Assembly: GCF_000740795.1 (NCBI RefSeq)
Contig: NZ_JGYG01000014.1
Location: 17,352 to 81,351 of the forward strand
Source of the DNA: Haematobacter massiliensis
GTDB taxonomy: Bacteria; Pseudomonadota; Alphaproteobacteria; Rhodobacterales; Rhodobacteraceae
Direction: 5' to 3'
DNA: 64,000 bases
Part shown: positions 1 to 8,143 of the stretch, one piece after another
Position numbering within the stretch: the stretch's first letter is position 1
Layout of the letters: every line of letters begins with the position of its first letter
Program-made: the position numbers and the translations under genes
The notes under the pieces: model-generated
The model's database searches: none
What the model saw: only the letters and a program-made list of their open reading frames with translations
What the model was told of the DNA's origin: nothing

Positions 1-207
1 GGCGGAGGCCGTGGAGAATTCCAGCCCCGTATTCCCCAGCCGCTCCCGCCGGGTCATGAACCAGCGGCCAAGGCTGCCCTGCGGATCCGTGTCGATCAGC
101 GCCACCGAATTGCCTTCCGCCGCCAGCGCGACGGCAAGGTTGGCCGCGATAGTGGTCTTGCCACTCCCGCCTTTCTGCTGCGCAACGGTGATGATCCTGC
201 CAGTCAT
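1..207 (-). CDS. ParA/MinD-family ATPase, N-terminal part (runs off window)
   Basis: The reverse strand from the ATG at 205-207 reads a short beta strand followed by the deviant Walker A motif [10 protein letters not shown], then LIDTDPQGS (Walker A'). This is the N-terminus of a ParA/Soj-type ATPase. Such proteins dimerise on ATP and DNA and position plasmids, chromosomes or protein complexes. Only the first 69 residues or so are present, so partner and role cannot be decided. No parB-like gene is visible in the window, so an orphan cytoplasmic-cargo ParA is equally possible. Confidence 0.85.
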   Translation of the reverse strand, partial: MTGRIITVAQQKGGSGKTTIAANLAVALAAEGNSVALIDTDPQGSLGRWFMTRRERLGNTGLEFSTASA

Positions 208-285
208 GCCTGTCCCCTTCAGCCCCTGGTCCAGCCTACCGACCATGCCGCAGCGCGGAAAGGAAAACTTGCGAAATGCCGGGGT

Positions 286-1074
286 TCAGCGCAGTCGCGG
301 CGGCTTCGCCGGATCCATGCCGGGTGGAAGCGACGCCGTTTCCACCCGCACGGGGGCGGCTTCCGGAAGATCGAAGCGCAGGCCCACACGGGCAAGTCGC
401 GCCGCGATCGGATCGGAGAGGTCGAAGAAGGCCACGTCGAGCGCGCCTGCCTCTATCCCCGAAAAGGCCAGCGCCTCGTGCGTCGCACGAACCAGCGCCT
501 GTGTTGCCCCCGGTGCGGCTGCCATGAAGGCCAGCATGTGGCTCGGCCGCCCATCCGCGTAGCGCACACCGACGAGATAGGCGGAACGTGCAAGCCCGGC
601 AGCGAGCGCCAGCTTGGTATCCAGCGCCGCGACGAAGCTCTCCGGCAGGCCACGCGGCGGCAGGATCTCCTCCGGTCGGGCCTCCAGTTCCTCCGCCTCG
701 CGATCCAGCGTTTCCGCGAGCCAGCGAACCGCATCAACCGGCATCAGAAAGCCGGAGGCGGCACCAAGGTTCAGCGCCAGACCCAGACCCTCCCCCGCCA
801 ACATCCCAGCGACCACCCGTCCCGGCAGGGCGACATAAGGGGCAACCCCCTCTGCAAAGGCCGCCAACCGGTCCTCCCGATCGAAGGCCGCAATCATCGC
901 GCCGTCTTCAAGCGGGAAGATACGGGGACGGACGGTATCGTCCTCCGTTTCCTCCTCCAGCAGCAGGTAAAGCTCCGAATCGGCCACCCGCTCATAGAAG
1001 GAGAGCCGAAGCGCCTCGTCCTCCGGATGGGCCTCCATCGCCTCATGCGCCAGATCGATCGCCGTCTTCTGCAT
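286..1074 (-). CDS. SseB-family protein
   Basis: A 262-residue soluble protein matching the SseB N-terminal domain layout: helical start, then an LYLLLEEE strand, an acidic stretch, and PRIFPLEDG...AAFDREDRLAAFA. SseB-domain proteins are common in Rhodobacteraceae and mostly uncharacterised; the type III secretion name comes from Salmonella and need not apply. I chose the ATG at 1072-1074 because it has AGGAG six bases upstream. The longer ATG at 1093-1095 would overlap the upstream glycosylase gene and lacks a site. The gene sits 10 bp after that glycosylase gene in the same orientation, so the two are probably co-transcribed. Confidence 0.8.
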   Translation of the reverse strand: MQKTAIDLAHEAMEAHPEDEALRLSFYERVADSELYLLLEEETEDDTVRPRIFPLEDGAMIAAFDREDRLAAFAEGVAPYVALPGRVVAGMLAGEGLGLALNLGAASGFLMPVDAVRWLAETLDREAEELEARPEEILPPRGLPESFVAALDTKLALAAGLARSAYLVGVRYADGRPSHMLAFMAAAPGATQALVRATHEALAFSGIEAGALDVAFFDLSDPIAARLARVGLRFDLPEAAPVRVETASLPPGMDPAKPPRLR

Positions 1075-1084
1075 CGCCGCTCCT

Positions 1085-1699
1085 TCAGCCTTCATCCAGC
1101 ACTTCCCGCACGCGCGCCCTGAGCACGGGAAGCAGCTCCGCCGCGAACCAGGGGTTCCGTTTCAGCCATCCGGTATTGCGCCAGGAGGGATGAGGCAAGG
1201 GGAAGAAGCGCGGCGCATGGGAGCGCCAGCCGGCCACGGTCTCCGTAACCCCACCCTTTGCGCCCAGATGCCAGCGATGGGCGTGGCCTCCGACCGGCAG
1301 GAGGAGCGGCATCTCGCCCAGCGCCTCCGTCACCTGACCGTGCCATGTAGCCGCGCAACGCGGCGGTGGCGGGAGATCGCCGCCCTTGGCGTCATAGCCG
1401 GGAAAGCAGAATGCCATCGGAACCACCGCAACACGTGTAAGATCGTAGAATTCGTCCTCCGACATGCCCAGCCATTCCCTAAGCCGTCTGCCGGATGCGT
1501 CCCAGAACGGCCGTCCGGCCTCATGCACGCGCAGGCCCGGCGCCTGACCGGCGATGAGGATTCGTGCACCCGGACGGAACCAGACCACCGGACGTGGCTT
1601 GTGGGCCGTCGCGGTGCGTGCGAAATCCGGCGCGCACAACCGGCAGGATTCGATCCCCCGGACAAGCTCCGGCGCGGTTTCAGGTGGCAATATGGACAT
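1085..1699 (-). CDS. Uracil-DNA glycosylase family protein
   Basis: A 204-residue protein of the uracil-DNA glycosylase superfamily. Seen: paired cysteines near residues 19 and 22, the catalytic-loop block GQAPGLRVHEAGRPFWD (about 51-67), a central beta strand leading to PVGGHAH, and the C-terminal LPHPSWRNTGW leucine-loop motif. The enzyme is expected to excise uracil from DNA in base-excision repair. The two N-terminal cysteines fall short of the four ligands of a classic family 4 iron-sulfur cluster, so it belongs to a sister group (UDGa-like) and specificity is inferred. It is the first gene of a short operon with the SseB-like gene. Confidence 0.85.
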   Translation of the reverse strand: MSILPPETAPELVRGIESCRLCAPDFARTATAHKPRPVVWFRPGARILIAGQAPGLRVHEAGRPFWDASGRRLREWLGMSEDEFYDLTRVAVVPMAFCFPGYDAKGGDLPPPPRCAATWHGQVTEALGEMPLLLPVGGHAHRWHLGAKGGVTETVAGWRSHAPRFFPLPHPSWRNTGWLKRNPWFAAELLPVLRARVREVLDEG

Positions 1700-1903
1700 G
1701 CGATACTAGGTAGGCATCGGGATGCGCGGTGACAATCGCTGCGTTTACCGGATGGTAGGACGTTCATGACATACCGCGCGTGACGGCGCGATAAGCCGCG
1801 AATGAAGACAAGAATAGACAGGTGACACTCTGGCTGCACGAAAATGTTGCATCCGGAGGATACACAGGCCACCATACCCCTGTTTGGACAGGTGATTTTA
1901 GGA

Positions 1904-2140
1904 ATGAGTATTCGGGTAAGACGGTTTCGCACCCGCTCCGGCGAAGCGCTGGGACCGCTGGCGCCGCCGGTGACCGGGAGCATTGCGGCGATTGCTGCGG
2001 AGCGTGTCATGATGCAGGCACAGTTGCCCCTGGCCGGCGCGGTGGCGGATGTCCCACAGATGGGGCTTGCCGCCGAGGAGAAACGGGACGAGCGGATTGC
2101 CGCCGTGGGTTCCGTCGGCGTGGACTGGCGCTCCGCGTGA
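1904..2140 (+). CDS. Small hypothetical protein upstream of kdsA
   Basis: A 78-codon frame with G/C-rich third positions after the first few codons, as in the real genes around it, and an AGGA directly before the ATG. The product is Arg-rich at the start and Ala-rich in the middle, with no motif or membrane segment that I recognise. It ends 49 bp before the GTG start of kdsA in the same direction. It may be a real small gene or a chance frame; an ATG at 1844 gives a longer version. Confidence 0.3.
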   Translation: MSIRVRRFRTRSGEALGPLAPPVTGSIAAIAAERVMMQAQLPLAGAVADVPQMGLAAEEKRDERIAAVGSVGVDWRSA

Positions 2141-2189
2141 TCTTACCTATTTTGGCGTCAACAGAATTCAGCGTTACGGAGACGCCGGA

Positions 2190-3023
2190 GTGACAACGTT
2201 TCGTATTGGAGAGGTGGAGGTCGGCAACGACCTTCCCATGGTGCTCATCGGTGGTCCCTGCCAGCTGGAGACCGCCGATCATGCCCAGATGATCGCGGGC
2301 CGGCTGAAGGAGATCTGCGAAGGTCTGGGCATCGGGTTGATCTTCAAGTCGAGCTTCGACAAGGCGAACCGCTCCTCCCTTACCGGCAGGCGGGGCGTCG
2401 GGATGGAGACCGGACTGAACATCCTGGCGGGCGTGAAGCAGATCTTCGGCCTCCCGGTGCTCACCGATGTTCATGAGAGCTGGCAGTGCGAGGACGTGGC
2501 TGCGGTGGTGGATGTCATCCAGATCCCCGCCTTCCTCAGCCGCCAGACCGATCTGCTGCTTGCCGCAGGACGGACGGGGACGGCCGTTAACATCAAGAAG
2601 GGGCAGTTCCTTGCCCCCTGGGACATGCCGAACGTCGCCGAAAAGGTCGCCTCCACCGGTAACGACCGTATCCTGCTGACGGAACGGGGCACCACTTTCG
2701 GTTACAATACATTGGTGACGGATATGCGATCTCTCCCCCAGATGGTGCGGACGGGATATCCGGTCATCATGGATGCCACCCACTCCATCCAGCAGCCGGG
2801 CGGCCTCGGCACCGCTTCCGGCGGCCAGCGCGAATTTGCCCCCGTCATGGCGCGGGCGGCGATCTCGCTCGGCATCGCGGGCGTGTTCATTGAGACGCAC
2901 CAGGACCCCGACAACGCGCCATCCGACGGTCCGAACATGATCCGGCTTGATCGCATGCCCGCGCTTCTGGAAAGTCTCAAGGCATTCGATATGCTTGCCA
3001 AAGCCGACCCGATCCGCATCTGA
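2190..3023 (+). CDS. kdsA: 3-deoxy-D-manno-octulosonate 8-phosphate synthase
   Basis: KdsA condenses arabinose 5-phosphate with phosphoenolpyruvate to give KDO-8-phosphate, the precursor of the inner-core sugar of lipopolysaccharide. The 277-residue protein carries the family blocks FKSSFDKANRSS, TDVHES, VIQIPAFLSRQTD, NIKKGQF and DATHSIQQPGG, and ends with GVFIETHQDPDNAPSDGPN. A GTG at 2190 gives the normal N-terminus (short strand, then NDLPMVLIGGPCQLE); the open frame extends further upstream but that part has no family similarity. It lies 22 bp before the phosphohexomutase gene, so both probably serve surface polysaccharide synthesis from one transcript. Confidence 0.95.
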   Translation: MTTFRIGEVEVGNDLPMVLIGGPCQLETADHAQMIAGRLKEICEGLGIGLIFKSSFDKANRSSLTGRRGVGMETGLNILAGVKQIFGLPVLTDVHESWQCEDVAAVVDVIQIPAFLSRQTDLLLAAGRTGTAVNIKKGQFLAPWDMPNVAEKVASTGNDRILLTERGTTFGYNTLVTDMRSLPQMVRTGYPVIMDATHSIQQPGGLGTASGGQREFAPVMARAAISLGIAGVFIETHQDPDNAPSDGPNMIRLDRMPALLESLKAFDMLAKADPIRI

Positions 3024-3045
3024 TCCCCCCAAACGAGAGTTCCGT

Positions 3046-4539
3046 ATGAAACCCTTGCCCGTCTCCAAGCCCAACACGTGGGAATTCCTGCGCGATCCGA
3101 TGATCGCCCCCACCGGATTCCGCGAATATGACGCGCGGTGGAAGTATCCGCAGGAAATCAACCTGCCCGGCATGACGGCGCTGGGTCTGGGCCTTGGCAC
3201 GCAGATGTGGAAACGCGGGATCGAGCCGGTGATCGCCGTCGGCAACGACTATCGCGATTATTCTCTGGCCATCAAGAACGCGCTGATCCTCGGCCTCATG
3301 CAGGCGGGCATCCATGTAAAGGATATCGGCCCCGCGCTGTCCCCCATGGCCTATTTCAGCCAGTTCTATCTGGATGCGCCCGCAGTGGCGATGGTCACGG
3401 CCTCTCACAACCCGAACGGCTGGACCGGTGTGAAGATGGGCTTTGAACGCCCCCTCACCCACGGGCCGGACGAAATGGCGGAGCTGAAGAACATCGTCCT
3501 GAACGGTGAGGGCGAGGCCCGCGAGGGTGGCAGGTACGAATTCGTCGATGGCGTGAAGGAAGCGTATCTGGACGATCTCGTCGGTGACTTCCGTATCTCC
3601 CGTCCGCTGAAGATCGTCTGCGCCACCGGCAACGGCACCGCCTCCGCCTTTGCGCCCGAAGTGCTCAAGCGCATGGGGGTTGAGGTCGTGCCGTTGCACA
3701 ATGAGCTCGACTACACCTTCCCGAACTACAACCCGAACCCCGAAGACATGGAGATGCTCCATGACATGGCCCATGCCGTGACGGCGTCGGGCGCGGACAT
3801 GGCGCTCGGCTTCGACGGCGACGGGGACCGCTGCGGTGTCGTGGATGACGAGGGCGACGAGATCTTCGCCGACAAGGTGGGCGTCATCATGGCGCGCGAT
3901 CTGGTGAAGCTCTATCCCGGTGCGACCTTCGTGGCCGATGTGAAATCCACGGGCCTCTTTGCCTCCGACCCGGACCTGATCGCGGCGGGCGCCAAGGCCG
4001 ATTACTGGAAGACCGGCCACAGCTACATGAAGCGTCGGGTCAAGGAACTGGGTGCCCTCGCCGGGTTCGAGAAGTCGGGCCACTACTTCCTCGCCGAACC
4101 GATCGGTCGTGGCTACGATGACGGGATGCGCGTCGCGGTGGAGATCTGCAAGCTCATGGACCGCAATCCGGGCGCCAAGTTCTCCGACCTGAAGAAGGCG
4201 CTGCCCAAGACCTTCTCGTCGCCCACGATGTCTCCCGCCTGCCCGGATACCGAGAAGTATCAGGTGCTGGGCCGGATCGTGGAAAAGCTGGTCAAGCGCG
4301 GGGAGGAAGGCGGCTCCCTCGGCGGTGTGAAGATCAAGGAAGTGGTGACCGTGAACGGTGCTCGCGTCATCCTTGAAAACGGCGGCTGGGGGCTTGTGCG
4401 GGCATCCTCGAACACCCCGAATCTCGTGGTCGTGGTGGAAAGCCCGGAAAGCGATGAACAGCTCCGCGCGATCTTCAAGGATCTGGACAGCGTGATCCGC
4501 ACCGAACCCTCGGTCGGTGACTACGACCAGACGATCTGA
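3046..4539 (+). CDS. Phosphomannomutase / phosphoglucomutase
   Basis: A 497-residue alpha-D-phosphohexomutase that interconverts hexose 6- and 1-phosphates for nucleotide-sugar synthesis. Seen: the phosphoserine loop TASHNPNGWTGVKMG, the metal-binding loop GFDGDGDRCGVVDD, the sugar-binding loop GFEKSGHYF, and the C-terminal phosphate-binding block RASSNTPNLVV. This is the ManB/AlgC type; preference for mannose or glucose cannot be read from sequence. The ATG at 3046 follows a GAGAG site. A GC-rich hairpin with a short T run follows the stop codon directly. Confidence 0.9.
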   Translation: MKPLPVSKPNTWEFLRDPMIAPTGFREYDARWKYPQEINLPGMTALGLGLGTQMWKRGIEPVIAVGNDYRDYSLAIKNALILGLMQAGIHVKDIGPALSPMAYFSQFYLDAPAVAMVTASHNPNGWTGVKMGFERPLTHGPDEMAELKNIVLNGEGEAREGGRYEFVDGVKEAYLDDLVGDFRISRPLKIVCATGNGTASAFAPEVLKRMGVEVVPLHNELDYTFPNYNPNPEDMEMLHDMAHAVTASGADMALGFDGDGDRCGVVDDEGDEIFADKVGVIMARDLVKLYPGATFVADVKSTGLFASDPDLIAAGAKADYWKTGHSYMKRRVKELGALAGFEKSGHYFLAEPIGRGYDDGMRVAVEICKLMDRNPGAKFSDLKKALPKTFSSPTMSPACPDTEKYQVLGRIVEKLVKRGEEGGSLGGVKIKEVVTVNGARVILENGGWGLVRASSNTPNLVVVVESPESDEQLRAIFKDLDSVIRTEPSVGDYDQTI

Positions 4540-4545
4540 TTGGCA

Positions 4546-4569
4546 GGGGGCCGGCTGCCCGGCCCCTTT
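4546..4569 (+). terminator. Rho-independent terminator after the phosphohexomutase gene
   Basis: An 8-bp perfect GC stem (GGGGCCGG / CCGGCCCC) with a CTGC loop and TTTA after it, seven bases past the stop codon. It also lies at the end of the convergent small membrane protein gene. Confidence 0.75.
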
Positions 4570-4571
4570 AC

Positions 4572-4850
4572 CTACCCGCGGATCACACGCAGCGCAGCTC
4601 CGCGCAGCGCCATGACCACGCCAAGGATCAGCGCATTCGCGACCAGACCCGTCGCAAAGGCCGCCATAAAGGGCTGGCCCTGATGGAGCGTCATCGGGAT
4701 CAGCGCCGCGACGAAGGCAATCCCGGCAAGCGATGGGACAAGCACGCCCGTGGTCGCCCGCGTGTTGGAAATAGTGAATGTCAGCGCAATGAGCAGCCCG
4801 ATCCGAAACGGATCGGCAAGCTGGCTCATGAACAAGTTCAGCAAATTCAA
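4572..4850 (-). CDS. Small inner-membrane protein
   Basis: A 92-residue (TTG start at 4848-4850) or 85-residue (ATG at 4827-4829) protein with three hydrophobic stretches: [24 protein letters not shown] and [14 protein letters not shown]. The TTG is favoured by GGGGAGG about five bases upstream; the ATG has no clear site. I recognise no enzymatic motif. It is convergent with the phosphohexomutase gene. The region upstream of its start is unusual: the heptanucleotide array begins about 115 bp upstream, so its promoter lies either between the array and the gene or beyond or inside the array. Confidence 0.55.
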   Translation of the reverse strand: MNLLNLFMSQLADPFRIGLLIALTFTISNTRATTGVLVPSLAGIAFVAALIPMTLHQGQPFMAAFATGLVANALILGVVMALRGAALRVIRG

Positions 4851-4963
4851 GTCATCCTCCCCAAAAGTCTCCCGAGGGGGATACTGCACGCTCGCCTCTC
4901 AAAAAGAAACTTAAAACGGGGCTTTGCGATTTCCGTTCAAAGCACACCGTTTCCGCGCATCAG

Positions 4964-5359
4964 GCGGTCTGCGGTCTGCGGTCTGCGGTCTGCGGTCTGC
5001 GGTCTGCGGTCTGCGGTCTGCGGTCTGCGGTCTGCGGTCTGCGGTCTGCGGTCTGCGGTCTGCGGTCTGCGGTCTGCGGTCTGCGGTCTGCGGTCTGCGG
5101 TCTGCGGTCTGCGGTCTGCGGTCTGCGGTCTGCGGTCTGCGGTCTGCGGTCTGCGGTCTGCGGTCTGCGGTCTGCGGTCTGCGGTCTGCGGTCTGCGGTC
5201 TGCGGTCTGCGGTCTGCGGTCTGCGGTCTGCGGTCTGCGGTCTGCGGTCTGCGGTCTGCGGTCTGCGGTCTGCGGTCTGCGGTCTGCGGTCTGCGGTCTG
5301 CGGTCTGCGGTCTGCGGTCTGCGGTCTGCGGTCTGCGGTCTGCGGTCTGCGGTCTGCGG
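4964..5359. repeat. Heptanucleotide tandem array (GCGGTCT)n, about 56.6 copies
   Basis: An unbroken run of GCGGTCT repeated without a visible mismatch for about 396 bp, flanked by unique sequence. Because 7 is not a multiple of 3 and the unit has no stop in any phase, all six frames stay open through it and encode 7-residue peptide repeats (for example GLRSAVC on the + strand and ADRRPQT on the - strand). None of these frames has a convincing start, so I treat it as a non-coding simple-sequence array. Confidence 0.95.
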
Positions 5360-5819
5360 AGAGCACACTCTCCTCCGCTGAAAAGTACAATCCGTAATCC
5401 CGGTACGAGGCCCATTATTGCGCGGTGCCTGTTAGCCGGACCTTGCGGATACGTCCACGATCGCGCCCGAACTGGCCGAGAGGCGTCGGTCGATGGCCTG
5501 ACCTTTCAAGCTCAAACGGGGGATGACGTTCGTCTCAGGCATTCCGCTCACCACGGCTGACGTATGTCATGGGCAGGGCGCGCTTGTCGTCGGCGGGGGC
5601 AGCCTCCTGGCCCGCAAGAAACTCCTGGCCCGCAAGAAAATCGTCATGCCCTGCTCCCCCGGCAAAACGTGAGTGACAGCGATATCTTTCACCATCGGTG
5701 CCCGAAGCCCGCTGCCGGGACTCCAAGGCCGCAAGAACCGAGCCGGGATCAACCGCTCCGCTTCCTGACAGAGCCTAACAGGCCAGAAGGCCGCGAAGCA
5801 GCGCCCGCTCGCGATCCCC
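5360..5819. other. Intergenic stretch with no supported gene
   Basis: About 460 bp between the heptamer array and the end of the IclR regulator gene. The open frames here are short, have poor starts and resemble no family. Apart from an 18-bp tandem duplication at 5604-5639 I see nothing that can be named. Confidence 0.5.
5604..5639. repeat. 18-bp perfect tandem duplication
   Basis: CTCCTGGCCCGCAAGAAA occurs twice head to tail with no mismatch (5604-5621 and 5622-5639), in non-coding DNA downstream of the IclR gene. It is probably a recent slippage or duplication product. Confidence 0.9.
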
Positions 5820-6575
5820 CTATGCGAGCAGGGGGCGCAGCGCGGCCTGCACCATGCGCAGAGGGGGCAGGAAGCGCCCCGCCATTTCCACCGCCGGAAC
5901 CTGCGCCGCCGGGGCGCCGATGTTCAGCGCGGCAATGACCTGTGCCCGATCGTTCAGAACCGGCACGGCTATGGAACACAGGCCGATTTCCAGTTCCTGA
6001 TCGATCACTGCATAGCCCTGCTGGCGGATATGGGCGAGTTCCTGCATCAGCAGAGCAGGATCGGTGAGCGTATGCACGGTAAAGGCGCGACGGTCGGCGG
6101 AATGGATCAGGGCCTCCGCCTGCCTTTCCGGCAGCGCGGCCAGCAGAACACGGCCCATGGACGAACAGAACGCCGGCAGACGGCTCCCCGCCATCAGGTT
6201 GATCGACATGATCCGTTGCTGGGCGGCGCGCGCGATGTAGACGATCTCCGCTCCATCCAGCACGGAGACGGAGGAGCTTTGACCGACCTCCATCGACAGC
6301 TTGTCGAGCCGCGGCTGGATCACCGTGGCGAGCGGCAGCCCCTGCAACCACGCTTGGCCGAGCCGCGCGATCTTGGGGGTGAGCGCGAAGAACTTGCCGT
6401 CATGCTCGGCATAACCGAGCTTGACGAGCGTCAGCAGACAGCGCCGCGCCGTTGCCCTGTCCAGCTCGGCCCGCTCCGCCACGTCGGTAATGGTGAGCCG
6501 CGGCACCCCGGCGAAGGTTTCGATGACCCGCAGGCCCTTTGCAAAACCGCCCATCAGGTCGCGTGCATCGGTCAT
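5820..6575 (-). CDS. IclR-family regulator of the beta-ketoadipate genes (PcaR/PcaU-like)
   Basis: A 251-residue IclR-type regulator: winged helix-turn-helix at about residues 10-70 (TITDVAERAELDRATARRCLLTLVKLGYA) and an effector domain with SVLDGAEIVYIARA and a C-terminal DQELEIGLCSIAVPV. It is divergent from pcaIJF and its start is 13 bp from a 26-bp inverted repeat that is the obvious operator. PcaR/PcaU proteins activate pca genes in response to beta-ketoadipate or protocatechuate; assignment to that subgroup rests on context. Auto-repression is likely from the operator position. Confidence 0.85.
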   Translation of the reverse strand: MTDARDLMGGFAKGLRVIETFAGVPRLTITDVAERAELDRATARRCLLTLVKLGYAEHDGKFFALTPKIARLGQAWLQGLPLATVIQPRLDKLSMEVGQSSSVSVLDGAEIVYIARAAQQRIMSINLMAGSRLPAFCSSMGRVLLAALPERQAEALIHSADRRAFTVHTLTDPALLMQELAHIRQQGYAVIDQELEIGLCSIAVPVLNDRAQVIAALNIGAPAAQVPAVEMAGRFLPPLRMVQAALRPLLA

Positions 6576-6588
6576 TTCCGGCCCTCAA

Positions 6589-6614
6589 ATGCGATAATCG
6601 AACAAATATCGCAT
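6589..6614. promoter_or_regulatory. Probable IclR-type operator between the regulator gene and pcaI
   Basis: Perfect 8-bp arms ATGCGATA and TATCGCAT separated by 10 bp, lying 13 bp upstream of the regulator start and about 110 bp upstream of pcaI. Size and position fit an IclR-family dimer or tetramer site serving both divergent genes. Confidence 0.65.
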
Positions 6615-6724
6615 AGCGCACAAAGCTGTTGCTGTCGAGGAAAGCTGGGCATAGGGTCGCGCGCGACGGCCGGCCCGGACCCGTTCCGACCCCGAAGCGC
6701 GCGGCCCGCAGGAAGGAGACCCGC

Positions 6725-7447
6725 ATGGACAAGACACTCCCGAGCACGGCGGACGCCGTGGCGGAGATCGGTGACGGCGCGACGTTGATGATCGGCGGTT
6801 TCGGCGGATCCGGCGCACCGCTGGAACTGATGGCGGCGCTGATCGCCCGCTTCAAGGAAACCGGCAGCCCGAAGAACCTGACAATCGTCAACAACAACGC
6901 CGGAAATGGCCGCGTCGGTATCGCCGCGATGATCGACCTTGGCATGGTCGCCAAGATGATCTGCTCCTTCCCGAAATCCAGCGATCCCCGCGCCTTCACG
7001 GAGCGCTACCTGGCCGGTGAGATCGAACTCGAACTGGTGCCGCAGGGAACGCTGGCCGAGCGGATCCGGGCGGGCGGCGCGGGCATTCCCGCCTTCTACA
7101 CGCCCACCGGCTACGGGACCGAACTTGCCGAAGGCAAGAAGATCGAGGAATTCGACGGTCGCCCCTATGTGCAGGAGCGGTGGCTGAAGGCCGATTTCGC
7201 CCTCATCAAGGCCCGGGATGCCGACAGGCTGGGCAACCTGACCTACAACATGGCCGCCCGGAACTTCTCCCCCATCATGTGCACCGCCGCGGCCACGACG
7301 ATCGTACAGGCCAGCCATATCGTGGAGCCGGGGAGCATCGACCCGGAGAACGTGATCACGCCCGGCATCTTCGTGGACCGCATCGTCCACGTCGCCGAAC
7401 CCGAGCAGGAAGAGGTGCTCATCCGCGCAGGAGTTTCCCAGGAATGA
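6725..7447 (+). CDS. pcaI: 3-oxoadipate CoA-transferase, alpha subunit
   Basis: A 240-residue class I CoA-transferase alpha subunit. Seen: the GGFGGSGAP glycine-rich CoA loop (about residues 20-30), NNNAGNGRVGIAAMI, and PAFYTPTGYGTELAEGK, typical of PcaI. With PcaJ it moves CoA from succinyl-CoA to 3-oxoadipate in aromatic degradation. The ATG at 6725 has GAAGGAG eight bases upstream. Its stop overlaps the pcaJ start (ATGA), indicating translational coupling. A ketone-body (AtoDA/Scot) role is the alternative, but the neighbouring pcaF and IclR genes favour beta-ketoadipate. Confidence 0.9.
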   Translation: MDKTLPSTADAVAEIGDGATLMIGGFGGSGAPLELMAALIARFKETGSPKNLTIVNNNAGNGRVGIAAMIDLGMVAKMICSFPKSSDPRAFTERYLAGEIELELVPQGTLAERIRAGGAGIPAFYTPTGYGTELAEGKKIEEFDGRPYVQERWLKADFALIKARDADRLGNLTYNMAARNFSPIMCTAAATTIVQASHIVEPGSIDPENVITPGIFVDRIVHVAEPEQEEVLIRAGVSQE

Positions 7448-8133
7448 CCGTGAACGTTCGCGACGACATCAAGCTTTCCAATGCCCAGATCGCCTGGCGC
7501 GCGGCGCAGGACATCCGGGACGGCGCCTATGTGAACCTCGGCATCGGCTTCCCTGAGATGGTGGCGCGCTACCAGCCGCCCGGCCGCAAGGTGATCTTCC
7601 ATACCGAGAACGGCATTCTCGATTTTGGTGCCGCCCCGCCCGAAGGGCAGGAGGACTGGGATCTCATCAACGCCGGCAAGAAGGCGATCACGCTCAATCC
7701 GGGCGCGTCCTTCTTCCATCATGCCGACAGCTTCGCCATGGTACGCGGTGGCCATCTGGACGTGGCGATCCTCGGCGCACTTCAGGTGGCGCAGAACGGC
7801 GACCTCGCCAACTGGCGGGTGGGCGACAAGGGCGTTCCCGCCGTTGGTGGCGCGATGGACCTTGTCCACGGCGCGAAGCAGGTCTGTGTCATCACCGAAC
7901 ACGTGACCAAGAAAGGCGAGCCGAAGCTGGTGGAGAGCTGCACCTTCCCGCTGACCGGCGTGGCCTGCATCACCCGCGTTTACACCAGCCATGCGGTGGT
8001 GGACATCAGGGATGGCCATTTCATCCTGCGGGAGAAGCTGGCCGCGATGACCTTGGATGAACTGCAAGCGATGACCGGCGCCAGGCTGGTGATCGACGGG
8101 CCGGTCGGCGATCTGACCGTTCCGGCACTGTGA
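7444..8133 (+). CDS. pcaJ: 3-oxoadipate CoA-transferase, beta subunit
   Basis: A 229-residue beta subunit of the class I CoA-transferase. The catalytic glutamate lies in FHTENGILDFG, the ENG motif that forms the glutamyl-CoA thioester. Also seen are YVNLGIGFPEMVA near the N-terminus and the HADSFAMVRGGHLDVAILGA block. Its start overlaps the pcaI stop by four bases, as expected for a heteromeric enzyme made in equal amounts, and pcaF follows after 10 bp. Confidence 0.92.
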   Translation: MTVNVRDDIKLSNAQIAWRAAQDIRDGAYVNLGIGFPEMVARYQPPGRKVIFHTENGILDFGAAPPEGQEDWDLINAGKKAITLNPGASFFHHADSFAMVRGGHLDVAILGALQVAQNGDLANWRVGDKGVPAVGGAMDLVHGAKQVCVITEHVTKKGEPKLVESCTFPLTGVACITRVYTSHAVVDIRDGHFILREKLAAMTLDELQAMTGARLVIDGPVGDLTVPAL

Positions 8134-8143
8134 GGAGGACAGA

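Noticed and set aside
4911..5415. Long open frames through the heptamer array on both strands, giving Cys-rich or Arg/Pro/Gln-rich peptide repeats.
   Set aside because: They exist only because a 7-bp unit without stop codons stays open in all phases; none has a convincing start with a ribosome binding site or a recognisable domain.
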